Source: Janthinobacterium sp. 1_2014MBL_MicDiv (lineage in GTDB: Bacteria > Pseudomonadota > Gammaproteobacteria > Burkholderiales > Burkholderiaceae_D). Taken from it: 64,000 bases of DNA. Below the pieces are notes generated by a model. It did not search any database, was not told the origin of the DNA, and saw nothing but the letters and a program-made list of their open reading frames with translations. Made by a program: the position numbers and the translations under genes. The stretch is taken from the NCBI RefSeq assembly GCF_001865675.1, contig NZ_CP011319.1, positions 2,914,001-2,978,000 of the forward strand. Reading direction: 5' to 3'. Shown in pieces: positions 8,520-16,455 of the stretch; positions within the stretch are counted from its first letter, which is position 1; the number at the start of each line of letters is the position of its first letter.

Positions 8520-9460
8520 CCGCCATGACGCCCTCCCTGTCGATCCTGATCTACCACCGCGTGCTGGCGCGGCCCGACCCCCTGTTTCCCGGCGAAGTCG
8601 ACGCCATGCTGTTCGAGCGCCAGCTGCGCCTGCTCAAGCGCTTCTACACGCCGCTGCCCCTGGCCATGGCCGTGCGGCGCCTGCAGGATGGCAGCCTGCC
8701 CGCGCGCGCCGCATGCATCACCTTTGACGATGGCTATGCGGACAATGCGCAGGTCGCCCTGCCGCTGCTGCAGCGCCACGCCATGCATGCCACCTTCTTT
8801 ATCGCCACCGGTTACCTGGACGGCGGGCAAATGTGGAACGACAGCGTGATCGAAGGCGTGCGCCACGCGCCCGGCCCCAGCCTTGACCTGCACGCATATG
8901 GCCTGGGCAAGCTGCCCATCGCCAGCCTGGCGCAGCGGCGCGCCGCCATCGCCACCTTGCTGGGCCAGCTCAAATACCTGCCCTTCGCCCAGCGCCAGTG
9001 CCTGGCCGTGCAGGTTCGCCGGATGGCGGGCGCCACCATGCGCCGGCCGCAGATGCTCAGCACTGAACAGCTGCGCCGCCTGCACGCGGCCGGCATGGGA
9101 TTGGGCGCGCACACGGTCAGCCATCCTATCCTGGCCACCCTGTCGCCGCGCGCCGCGCGCCTCGATATCGCGAATGGCAAGCGCCAGCTCGAGGAATTGA
9201 TACAGGCGCCCGTCACCCTGTTTGCCTATCCGAACGGCAAGGCAGGCCAGGACTACGGCGCGGCCCACGTGGAGATCGTGCGCAGCCTGGGGTTTACGGC
9301 GGCCGTCGCCACGGACTGGGGCGTGGCCCGCCCCCATGCGGGACTCGACATGCTGCAGCTGCCCCGTTTTACGCCGTGGGATCGAGGACGGCTGGCGTTT
9401 CTGTGGCGCATGCGGCAAAACCGTGCGCAAGCGCACCGAGCGCAGCCGGATGCTGGCTGA
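8516..9460 (+). CDS. Polysaccharide deacetylase (NodB homology domain)
   Basis: 314 residues. ITFDDGYADN (about residue 67) provides the catalytic/metal Asp pair and AHTVSHPIL the His-x3-His metal ligands of the NodB/CE4 fold; LFAYPNGKAGQDY is the following conserved block. Such enzymes remove N-acetyl groups from amino sugars in polysaccharides. No signal peptide is visible, so it may act in the cytoplasm or be a membrane-associated family member. Its start overlaps the O-ligase stop by four bases. Its last 92 bases overlap the end of the convergent asparagine-synthase-like gene, which is unusually long for a convergent overlap. Confidence 0.87.
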   Translation: MTAMTPSLSILIYHRVLARPDPLFPGEVDAMLFERQLRLLKRFYTPLPLAMAVRRLQDGSLPARAACITFDDGYADNAQVALPLLQRHAMHATFFIATGYLDGGQMWNDSVIEGVRHAPGPSLDLHAYGLGKLPIASLAQRRAAIATLLGQLKYLPFAQRQCLAVQVRRMAGATMRRPQMLSTEQLRRLHAAGMGLGAHTVSHPILATLSPRAARLDIANGKRQLEELIQAPVTLFAYPNGKAGQDYGAAHVEIVRSLGFTAAVATDWGVARPHAGLDMLQLPRFTPWDRGRLAFLWRMRQNRAQAHRAQPDAG

Positions 9461-11561
9461 GCCACTGCTCCAGCATCAGCAGCAGCCACACCATGGTGCC
9501 GTGATAGGCCGGATGCTCGGCCAGCAGCCGTCCCTGCAAGTCGTCGATGAAGGCGGGCCGCACGATGCCGCGCCCGCGCAGCTGCGTCAGGTTATCGAAG
9601 GCGAACTCGCGCAGCGGCGCATGGCTGTGCAGCCACAGGCCGAATGGCAAGCCGAAGCCGTGCTTTTTCTTGCGCACGATGGCCGGCGGCAGGATGTCCG
9701 CCAGCGCCCGCTTGAAGAATGGCCGCAGCCGCATGCCGTCGAGCTTGTCGCGCGGCGCCAGGCGCGCGGCAAACGCCACCATCGCGTCGTGCAGGAAGGG
9801 AAACGCCGCTTCCACGCCGGCCAGCTCGCACGCCTTGCGCACCTTCAGCAAGTCGTTGTCGGCCAAAGTAAAGCGCATGTCCAGCGCCAGCAACTCGTTG
9901 ATCTGGCTCAGGCCCAGCCCCTGGCGCTGCCAGTACGCGCCGTTCAGGCAGCCGGACGCCATGCCGGGGTCGATGGTATCGATGAAACCGTCCTCGAGCA
10001 CCGTGCGGTGGCCATGGCACAGCAGCAGGTTATGGCTGTCCAGGCGCGCCGGCAAGGGCATGCTGGCCTGTTCGATATAGCGGCGCGCCTTGTCGCCCAG
10101 CCGCCACGGCCGTTCCACGCGCCGGCGAAACAGCAGCGGCTCGATGATGGCCTGGCGCAACATCGCCGGCAGCCGCTCATAGCCGGACAGCAAGGCCTGG
10201 CGCGCGTAGCGTTCATTGCCGCCAAACAATTCGTCGCCGCCATCGCCGCCCAGCAGGCGCGTCACGCCATCGTCGCGCGCCATCTGCGCACAGTAAAAGG
10301 CGGGGATGGCCGAGGCATTGCCGAATGGCTGGTCGAATACGGCCGCCATGGCGGGTATCGCGGCCAGCACGTCGTTTGGCGTCACGTAGCGCTCATGGTG
10401 GATGCTGCCCGCATGACGGGCGGCCAGGCGCGCGTAGGCCATCTCGTCGTAGCCGGGCGCGTCGAAGCCGATCGAATACGTGCGCGCCGGCCGGCCCGTC
10501 ACCTGGCCCACGACGGCGGCCACGGTGGAACTGTCAGTGCCGCCGCTGAGAAAAGCGCCCGTGCTTTCCCCATCCGCGCCCAGGCCCGCTTCCACCGCCT
10601 GGCGCAGGGTGCGCAGGAATTCCTGCTTCTTGCCCGCAAAGCCCGTGCGCGCCAGCGCGTTTTCCTGGAAGTCGAGCTGCCAGTAGCTGCCCTTGCATTG
10701 CCGGCCCGCGCGCACGTGCAGGTATTCGCCGGGCAGCAATCGCTGCTGGCCCAGGTAGGCCGTGGCGGGAGCGGGCACCATGTGGAAGAACAGATAGTGG
10801 TACAGCGCTTGCGGATCGAGGGCGCCGCGCACGGACGGATGGGCCAGCAAGGCATCGTGCGAGGAAGCAAAGAACAGGCCGTGCGCATTGCTCGTGTAGC
10901 TGAGCGGATGGATGCCGGCCCGGTCGACGGCCAGCAGGGCCGCGCCGGAGCACGCATCGACGATGGCCAGCGCGAACGGCCCGGACAGGCAGGCGCAGGC
11001 GGCCGCGCCCCGACTCAGCCACAGGGAAGCGAGGCGGCGCGCCACGTCGTCCGTCGAACCATCGAGCGCGGGCCGGCCCCAGATCGCCACCTGCAAGCCC
11101 TCCTGCTGGTGCAGGTGGCGGCTGCCGTCGATGGCGGCCACGGCCACGGCGCCCGCCTCGCCCGCGCTGGCGGCCAGGGGCGCCGAGTCAAAGCGCGACA
11201 GCGGCGCGGCCATGCGCGACAGCGCCGCCGTCGCCACGGCATCGGCCTGGGTAGGCGCAGCGGCGCCGGACAGGCCAGCGCCGGCAGGTTCGGCCGCCGG
11301 CTGATCCCCCAGGCGGCCATCCGCGCCGGCGGCAAGGCCAGCTTGCCGGCCGGCAGCCAGATGCTGCGCGGCCGGCGACGCGGCCCCAGCCATGGCGGCG
11401 GCAGGCACGGCGCCAGCATCGCCGCTGCCGCAGGCGGCACTGGCAACGCGGTCATTCGCCACGCCAGCGTCAGCATCAGCGCCATCATGCGCATGCGCGG
11501 CACCCGGCGCGACGTTCCCGCCCACCCCGCCCAGTGTCAACCAACCGCACAGGCCGCTCAT
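9369..11561 (-). CDS. Asparagine-synthase-like amidotransferase of the XrtA locus
   Basis: 730 residues. The C-terminal synthetase domain is intact: FLSGGTDSSTVAAVV (residues 337-351) is the PP-loop that activates the carboxylate with ATP, and LLGGDGGDELFGG follows. The N-terminus starts MSGLCGW, so the Cys2 nucleophile of class II glutaminases is absent (Cys lies at position 5). Residues 13-105 are an Ala/Gly-rich low-complexity stretch before the fold resumes at ADAVATAALSRMAAPLSRFDS. The enzyme may therefore use free ammonia or another amine, or make a non-glutamine-dependent amide. ATG at 11561 overlaps the decarboxylase stop (ATGA). It is the third gene of the ligase-decarboxylase-amidotransferase unit and probably modifies a small acyl or sugar unit of the EPS. 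Confidence 0.85.
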   Translation of the reverse strand: MSGLCGWLTLGGVGGNVAPGAAHAHDGADADAGVANDRVASAACGSGDAGAVPAAAMAGAASPAAQHLAAGRQAGLAAGADGRLGDQPAAEPAGAGLSGAAAPTQADAVATAALSRMAAPLSRFDSAPLAASAGEAGAVAVAAIDGSRHLHQQEGLQVAIWGRPALDGSTDDVARRLASLWLSRGAAACACLSGPFALAIVDACSGAALLAVDRAGIHPLSYTSNAHGLFFASSHDALLAHPSVRGALDPQALYHYLFFHMVPAPATAYLGQQRLLPGEYLHVRAGRQCKGSYWQLDFQENALARTGFAGKKQEFLRTLRQAVEAGLGADGESTGAFLSGGTDSSTVAAVVGQVTGRPARTYSIGFDAPGYDEMAYARLAARHAGSIHHERYVTPNDVLAAIPAMAAVFDQPFGNASAIPAFYCAQMARDDGVTRLLGGDGGDELFGGNERYARQALLSGYERLPAMLRQAIIEPLLFRRRVERPWRLGDKARRYIEQASMPLPARLDSHNLLLCHGHRTVLEDGFIDTIDPGMASGCLNGAYWQRQGLGLSQINELLALDMRFTLADNDLLKVRKACELAGVEAAFPFLHDAMVAFAARLAPRDKLDGMRLRPFFKRALADILPPAIVRKKKHGFGLPFGLWLHSHAPLREFAFDNLTQLRGRGIVRPAFIDDLQGRLLAEHPAYHGTMVWLLLMLEQWLSQHPAALGALAHGFAACATETPAVLDPTA

Positions 11562-12796
11562 ACGAGCACCTCGGCCGGCAGCGGATGGCCGAGGAAGGCC
11601 GTCGGGCTGGCCGTCAAGCCATACGCGCCCGACTGGAACACCACCACCAGGTCGCCTTCCTCGGCGCGCGCCATCTCCATCTGGTCGGCCAGCAAGTCGA
11701 GCGGCGTGCACAGGGGGCCGACGACGGACGCCAGCTCGCGCGCGCCGCCGCGCAGGCGGTTGCCGATGGCGACCGGGTAATTCTTGCGTATCAGCTGGCC
11801 GAAATTGCCCGAGGCGGCCAGGTGGTGGTGCAAACCGCCATCCGTGACGAGAAACACCTGTCCATGCGATACCTTGCGCTCAAGCACCTTGCACACATAG
11901 ATGCCCGCCTCGGCCACCAGGTAGCGGCCCAGTTCCAAATTCAGGCGCGCTCCGGGCGCCGCCGCGCCCAGCTTGTCAAGCTGCAACTGCAAGCCGGCGG
12001 CCACCGGTCCCAGGTCCAGCGGCTGTTCGCCGGGAAAGTACGGCACGCCGAAGCCGCCGCCGATATTCAGCACGCGCAAGGGAGCGGGCGCGCACGGCGC
12101 CAGTTCCAGCGCCAGTTGCACGCTGTGCTCCTGCGCCTCGGCCAGGGCCACGCCCGACAGGTTTTGCGACCCGGCGTAGATATGAAAGCCGTGAAAGTCC
12201 AGCCCCAGCTGGCCGATGCGCCCCAGCAGCGCCGGCACGAGGGACGCATCGACGCCGAACGGCTGCGCGCCGCCGCCCATGCGCATGCCCGTGCGGCGCA
12301 AGGCGAAGTCGGGATTGATGCGCACGGCCACCCTGGCCGCCAGGCCCAGGCGTTCGCTGGCCAGCGCCGTCCTTTCCAGCTGCGCGCGCGATTCCACATT
12401 GATCAGCACGCCCGCCGCCACGGCGCGCGCCAGTTCCGCATCGCTCTTGCCCGGCCCCGCAAAACTGATGCGCCCGACCGGCATCGTCGTATCGAGCGCC
12501 GTCGCCAGTTCGCCGCCCGACGCCACGTCGATGCCGTCCACCAGCCCCGCCAGCAGCTGTACGACGGCCGGCATGGGATTGGCTTTCATCGCGTAATGCA
12601 CATGCACGCCAGCCGGCAGGGCGGCGCGCAGTTCGGCCACGCGGCGCACGATATGCGCGCGTTCATACGCATAAAATGGCGTGCCGCCCACGCGCTGCGC
12701 CAGCCGGCGCAAGGGTACCCCGCCCACTTCGAGCATGTCGTCGGCCACGGCGAACTGGCGCAAAGCCGCATGCGACGGCAGTCCGGGCGCGTTCAT
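11558..12796 (-). CDS. PLP-dependent decarboxylase, exosortase A system-associated
   Basis: 412 residues of the ornithine/diaminopimelate decarboxylase (fold III) type. HYAMKANPMPAVV carries the PLP-binding Lys near residue 66; LNIGGGFGVPYF is the glycine-rich phosphate loop; GPLCTPLDLLAD supplies the conserved active-site Cys from the second subunit. The start at 12796 has CAGGAGC upstream and overlaps the ligase stop (ATGA). The substrate is unknown. The placement between an AMP-forming ligase and an amidotransferase is the conserved arrangement of exosortase A loci (TIGR03099 type, from memory) and suggests decarboxylation of an amino acid or its carrier-bound derivative that ends up on the polysaccharide. 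Confidence 0.9.
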   Translation of the reverse strand: MNAPGLPSHAALRQFAVADDMLEVGGVPLRRLAQRVGGTPFYAYERAHIVRRVAELRAALPAGVHVHYAMKANPMPAVVQLLAGLVDGIDVASGGELATALDTTMPVGRISFAGPGKSDAELARAVAAGVLINVESRAQLERTALASERLGLAARVAVRINPDFALRRTGMRMGGGAQPFGVDASLVPALLGRIGQLGLDFHGFHIYAGSQNLSGVALAEAQEHSVQLALELAPCAPAPLRVLNIGGGFGVPYFPGEQPLDLGPVAAGLQLQLDKLGAAAPGARLNLELGRYLVAEAGIYVCKVLERKVSHGQVFLVTDGGLHHHLAASGNFGQLIRKNYPVAIGNRLRGGARELASVVGPLCTPLDLLADQMEMARAEEGDLVVVFQSGAYGLTASPTAFLGHPLPAEVLV

Positions 12797-14403
12797 GCGC
12801 CTGCTCCTGTTTGGACCGCATACGCGCGCGCCAGTTCCCTGGCCAGCAGCGGACGGTCGATCTTGCCGTTCGGATTGCGCGGCAAGGCGCCGTCGCGGAT
12901 ATCGACCCACAGCGGCACCATATAACTGGGTAGCCGGGCGCGGCAGGCTGCCAGCACGGCGTCGCGCAGCAATTCCACGCCCGGCGCCCGCGTGACGAGC
13001 AAGGCGATGGCCTGGCCCAGCACGGCATGCGGCACGCCCAGGGCGACCGCCTCGCCCGCCAGGCCGCTCGCATACACGACTTCCTCGATCTCGGCCGGGC
13101 TGACGCGATAGCCCGACGTCTTGATCATGTCGTCGCTGCGGCCGACGAAATACAGATAGCCGTCCGCATCGCGGCGCACGGTGTCGCCCGACCAGACGGC
13201 CAGCTCCGGCAGCACCAGCCCGCTGGCCTGCGGCGGCAACGGCTTGAAGCGCTCGGCCGTGCGCGCCGCGTCGTTCCAGTAGCCGAGCGCCACCAGCGCG
13301 CCACGGTGCACCAGTTCGCCTGGCTCGTCGGGCGCGCAGAGGCTGCCATCGGGGCGCAGCACCAGCACCTCCGCGTTCGGGATGGCGCGTCCGATGGAAT
13401 CGGGACGCCGCTCCAGCTGCTCGGGCGCCAGATAGGTCGAGCGGAACGCCTCCGTCAAGCCATACATCAGGTAGACCTGCGTGCGCGGCAAGGCCACACG
13501 CAGCTTGTCGAGCGTTGTTTTCTGCATCACGCCGCCGGAATTGGTGATGTAGCGCAAGGGCGTGGACAAGGGCCAGCTCAGCTGCGACAACTGCACCCAC
13601 AGGGGCGGCACAGCGGCCAGCCCCGTGATGGCTTCCTGCTCCACGGCTTCGACGATGTCGCGCAGCAGCAGATAATTCATCAGCACGGCGCAGGCGCCGC
13701 TGGCGAAGGCCGTCGTCAGCTGGCTCAGGCCGTAGTCAAAACTGAGCGGCAAGACGCACAGGATGCGGTCCCGCGGCGTGTTGTGCAAATACCCCGACAC
13801 GCTGAGGGCGCCCGCCATCATGTTACGGTGTGACAAGACCACGCCTTTCGGACTGCCCGTGCTGCCCGAGGTGTACAGGATGGCGGCCATGTCCGTGTCG
13901 ATCACGGCGTGCGGCGCCGCTACGTCGCCTTCATGCTGCGCGGCCGCCTGCAGCGCGGCGTTCCAGGACAGCAGCCGCAGGCGGCCCAGGGCCGATTCCA
14001 GGCCGGGTTCGCCCACCAGCAATACCGCCTGCAAGTCCGGGCAGGCGGCCAGCGCCGGGCCCAGCTGCGCCAGGCGTTCGCGCGACGTGACGAGGATGGC
14101 CACGTTGCAGTCGGCCAGGATGTACGCCACCTGGTCCGGCTTGAGCAGCGGGTTGACGGGCACGAACACGCCGCCGGCCGCCGCCGCGCCAAACATGGCG
14201 CTGACGTTTTCCGGGCGCTTTTCCAGGTAGACGCCGACCCGCCCGCCGCGCGCCAGGCCCAGGGTCAGCAAGGCCCAGGCGCAATCGCGCACGGACTGTT
14301 CCAAAGCGCCATAGCTGGTTTCCTCGCCCTGCCACGACAGGGCCGGCGCCTCGGGGGCGCGCCGCGCCGTCTCGCCTATCAGCTCGTGTATCAGTGTTGC
14401 CAT
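12793..14403 (-). CDS. AMP-forming acyl ligase, exosortase A system-associated
   Basis: 536 residues of the ANL adenylating superfamily. YTSGSTGSPKGVVLSHRNM is the P-loop-like motif, YGLTEAFRSTYLAP the A5-type motif, SGDTVRRDADGYLYFVGRSD the A7/A8 region, and NPNGKIDRPLLARELA holds the C-terminal catalytic Lys. It would activate a carboxylic acid as an adenylate and load it on CoA or a carrier. The acyl carrier protein encoded divergently at 15353 is the obvious candidate acceptor. It is the first gene of a three-gene unit with four-base overlaps. Upstream lies a perfect FNR-type box. Confidence 0.92.
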   Translation of the reverse strand: MATLIHELIGETARRAPEAPALSWQGEETSYGALEQSVRDCAWALLTLGLARGGRVGVYLEKRPENVSAMFGAAAAGGVFVPVNPLLKPDQVAYILADCNVAILVTSRERLAQLGPALAACPDLQAVLLVGEPGLESALGRLRLLSWNAALQAAAQHEGDVAAPHAVIDTDMAAILYTSGSTGSPKGVVLSHRNMMAGALSVSGYLHNTPRDRILCVLPLSFDYGLSQLTTAFASGACAVLMNYLLLRDIVEAVEQEAITGLAAVPPLWVQLSQLSWPLSTPLRYITNSGGVMQKTTLDKLRVALPRTQVYLMYGLTEAFRSTYLAPEQLERRPDSIGRAIPNAEVLVLRPDGSLCAPDEPGELVHRGALVALGYWNDAARTAERFKPLPPQASGLVLPELAVWSGDTVRRDADGYLYFVGRSDDMIKTSGYRVSPAEIEEVVYASGLAGEAVALGVPHAVLGQAIALLVTRAPGVELLRDAVLAACRARLPSYMVPLWVDIRDGALPRNPNGKIDRPLLARELARAYAVQTGAGA

Positions 14404-14472
14404 CGTCTCGCCCCCTGGTCGGCATGCTCGTGCATGTATCCCCTATGATTGGGATAAACGGACCCAGCGGTC

Positions 14473-14486
14473 TTGATTTTTATCAA
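14473..14486. promoter_or_regulatory. FNR/ANR-type box TTGAT-N4-ATCAA
   Basis: TTGATTTTTATCAA is a perfect match to the FNR/ANR/DNR consensus and is fully palindromic. It lies in the 197-base divergent region between the AMP-ligase operon and the GNAT/ACP operon. Taking its centre as -41.5 would place a weak -10-like AATCAT for the leftward unit (14450-14445) and a CATAAC for the rightward unit (14512-14517). This would couple EPS decoration to oxygen or nitrogen oxides. The regulator itself is not in the window. Confidence 0.5.
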
Positions 14487-14600
14487 GTAACGGCTGCAGT
14501 GTGACAGTTGCCATAACACTTGAGGCGGCGCAAGACCCGCGCTGGCCGCTGCGCTCTAATGGACAGCGTTGGCTGCATAGCCGCCCCATCCGTGATCGCC

Positions 14601-15374
14601 ATGGCCTTTCTGCCCGATTCCCGTCCGTTGCGCCGCCTCGCCGCCAGCATACGCCAGCTGGGCTGGCGCGACAGCGCCTGGCTGGCCGTGGCGCGGCTGC
14701 TGGCGCGCGCGCCGGGCGGGCGCTGCGCGCTGCACCGCTACCAGTTCGTTGCACAAGCCGTGGCGCCCGGCTCGCTGTGCCGGGGTCGGGGACGCGCCAT
14801 CACGGTCACGCCCTGCCTGGTGGAAGCGGACTTGCCGCCCGGCCCCATGCGCCGCCCCGGCGCGCTGCGCGAGCGCTACCGCCAGGGCGCGCAATGCCTG
14901 GTGGCCCGCGCCGCGCCGCAGGAACCCGGCGATGCGCCCATGGCCGGCTGGCTGTGGCTGCTGCGCGACGGCTGCCTGGAAGACGAGGTGCGCGTCCGCT
15001 ATGCGCTGGCCTCGCCCGAATCGGCGTGGGACCTGGACGTGTGGGTGCATCCGCAGCAGCGCGGCGGCCTGGTCTTCGCCCGCCTGTGGGAAGAAGCCAA
15101 CGCGGTGCTGCATGCGCAGGGCGTGCGCTGGTCGTGCAGCCGCATCTCGCGCTTCAACCGCGCCTCGCTGGCCGCCCACGCGCGCCTGGGCACGCACGCG
15201 CTGGGCACGGCCACCTTCTTGCGCTGCGGCGGCTGGCAATGGATGGCCGCCAGCCTGCCGCCCTATCTGCACCTGTCGCGCCATGCCGGCAGCGTCCCCC
15301 ACCTGGCGTTCGACACCAGCCGCCTGCCCCACTACCCTTCCCTGGAGCTGACATGCCGCATCTTGAAGCAGTAA
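14601..15374 (+). CDS. GNAT-like acyltransferase of the EPS locus
   Basis: 257 residues from the ATG at 14601 (an in-frame ATG at 14559 is the alternative; neither has a strong ribosome-binding site). WDLDVWVHPQQRGGLVFARLWEEAN resembles the strand and acyl-CoA-binding turn of GNAT folds, and ISRFNRASLAAHARLG is the typical Asn-containing C-terminal part. No signal peptide. The gene overlaps the acyl carrier protein gene by 22 bases. In context it may transfer the carrier-bound acyl group to a sugar amine. The family assignment rests on short motifs only. Confidence 0.62.
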   Translation: MAFLPDSRPLRRLAASIRQLGWRDSAWLAVARLLARAPGGRCALHRYQFVAQAVAPGSLCRGRGRAITVTPCLVEADLPPGPMRRPGALRERYRQGAQCLVARAAPQEPGDAPMAGWLWLLRDGCLEDEVRVRYALASPESAWDLDVWVHPQQRGGLVFARLWEEANAVLHAQGVRWSCSRISRFNRASLAAHARLGTHALGTATFLRCGGWQWMAASLPPYLHLSRHAGSVPHLAFDTSRLPHYPSLELTCRILKQ

Positions 15375-15598
15375 AGCGCATCCTCGACACCACCCTGTGC
15401 CTGAACGGCCGGGCGCTGGAGGCCCACACGCCGCTGCTGGGCAGCGTGCCCGAGCTCGACTCGATGGCCGTGATCGGCGTCATCGCCGCGCTGGAAGACC
15501 ATTTCGGCATCGAGGTGGCCGACGAGGATATCCACGCTCGCCATTTCGCCACCGTCGGCACCCTGCACGATTTCGTCTTTGCAAAGCTGCGCCGATGA
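15353..15598 (+). CDS. Acyl carrier protein, exosortase A system-associated
   Basis: 81 residues, acidic and helical. PELDSMAVIGVIAALE (from residue 34) matches the phosphopantetheine attachment site, with Ser37 as the modified residue, followed by the conserved hydrophobic helix and HFGIEVADEDI. Length and motif fit a free-standing carrier protein. TGGAGCTGAC gives a good ribosome-binding site before the ATG at 15353. It overlaps the hydrolase gene downstream (ATGA). The divergent AMP-ligase is the likely loading enzyme. Confidence 0.92.
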   Translation: MPHLEAVKRILDTTLCLNGRALEAHTPLLGSVPELDSMAVIGVIAALEDHFGIEVADEDIHARHFATVGTLHDFVFAKLRR

Positions 15599-16455
15599 GC
15601 CATACCGTTTCCGCGGCGCTGCCCCTGCTGCCCTTCTTCATGCCCGCCAGCGGCGGCCAGCGCTATTGTTTGCTGCACCTGCCCGCGCCGGGCCAGCCCG
15701 TGCGCGGCGGCATCGTGTACATCCACCCGTTCGCCGAAGAGCTCAACAAGAGCCGCCACGTGGCCGCCGCGCAGGCGCGCGCCTTCGCCGCCGCCGGCTA
15801 CAGCGTGCTGCAGATCGACCTGTTTGGCTGCGGCGACAGCAGCGGCGACTTCGGCGAGGCGCGCTGGCCCATCTGGCACAACGACCTGCACCTGGCTTGC
15901 GCGTGGCTGGCGCAGCGCGTCGACGGGCCGCTGACGCTGTGGGGCTTGCGCCTGGGCGCCCTGCTGGCGCTCGATTTCGCCAACCGCGCGCCGCTGCCCG
16001 TGGCGCGCCTGCTGCTGTGGCAGCCCGAGCTCGATGGCCGGCGCTGCATCGACCGCTTCCTGCGCCTGCGCCTGGCGCGCCGCCTGCTGGCCAGCGGCGC
16101 CCAGGAAGCACCCGGCCATGCGCGCGCCGAACTGGCCGCCGGCCGGCCCGTGGAAGTGGCGGGCTACCTGCTGGCGCCCGCGCTGGCGCACGCCATCGAC
16201 GACGTCGATGCCGGCGTGCTGGCGCCGGGCGTCCCCGTCTACTGGCTCGACTACCAGGGGCCGGAGCAGGCGGGCGCGCCATCCGTGCCGCCGCTGGCGC
16301 GGCAATGGCGCGACCACGGCGCCGCCATGCACGTGGCCACCTTCGGCGACGGTCCGTTCTGGCACAACGGCGAACTGCTCGCGTGTCCGCAACTGCTGGA
16401 CGCCACGCGGGCACTGTGCCGCGACTGGCTCGACGGAGAAAGGATGGCGCCATGA
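15595..16455 (+). CDS. Alpha/beta hydrolase, exosortase A system hydrolase 2 type
   Basis: 286 residues with an alpha/beta-hydrolase outline: YIHPFAEELNKSRH (oxyanion strand region), DLFGCGDSSGDF, and LWGLRLGALLAL at the nucleophile elbow. In that elbow the usual G-x-S-x-G reads GLRLG (117-121), so the position normally held by Ser is Arg119. From memory this resembles TIGR03101-type proteins of exosortase A loci. The protein is probably not a classical serine esterase; it might bind a carrier-bound acyl group or use another residue. It overlaps both neighbours by four bases. Confidence 0.85.
   Translation: MSHTVSAALPLLPFFMPASGGQRYCLLHLPAPGQPVRGGIVYIHPFAEELNKSRHVAAAQARAFAAAGYSVLQIDLFGCGDSSGDFGEARWPIWHNDLHLACAWLAQRVDGPLTLWGLRLGALLALDFANRAPLPVARLLLWQPELDGRRCIDRFLRLRLARRLLASGAQEAPGHARAELAAGRPVEVAGYLLAPALAHAIDDVDAGVLAPGVPVYWLDYQGPEQAGAPSVPPLARQWRDHGAAMHVATFGDGPFWHNGELLACPQLLDATRALCRDWLDGERMAP

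Noticed and set aside
9222..11780. 852-codon plus-strand open frame
   Set aside because: Opposite to the asparagine-synthase-like gene, whose motifs are clear; composition is that of a codon-position shadow.
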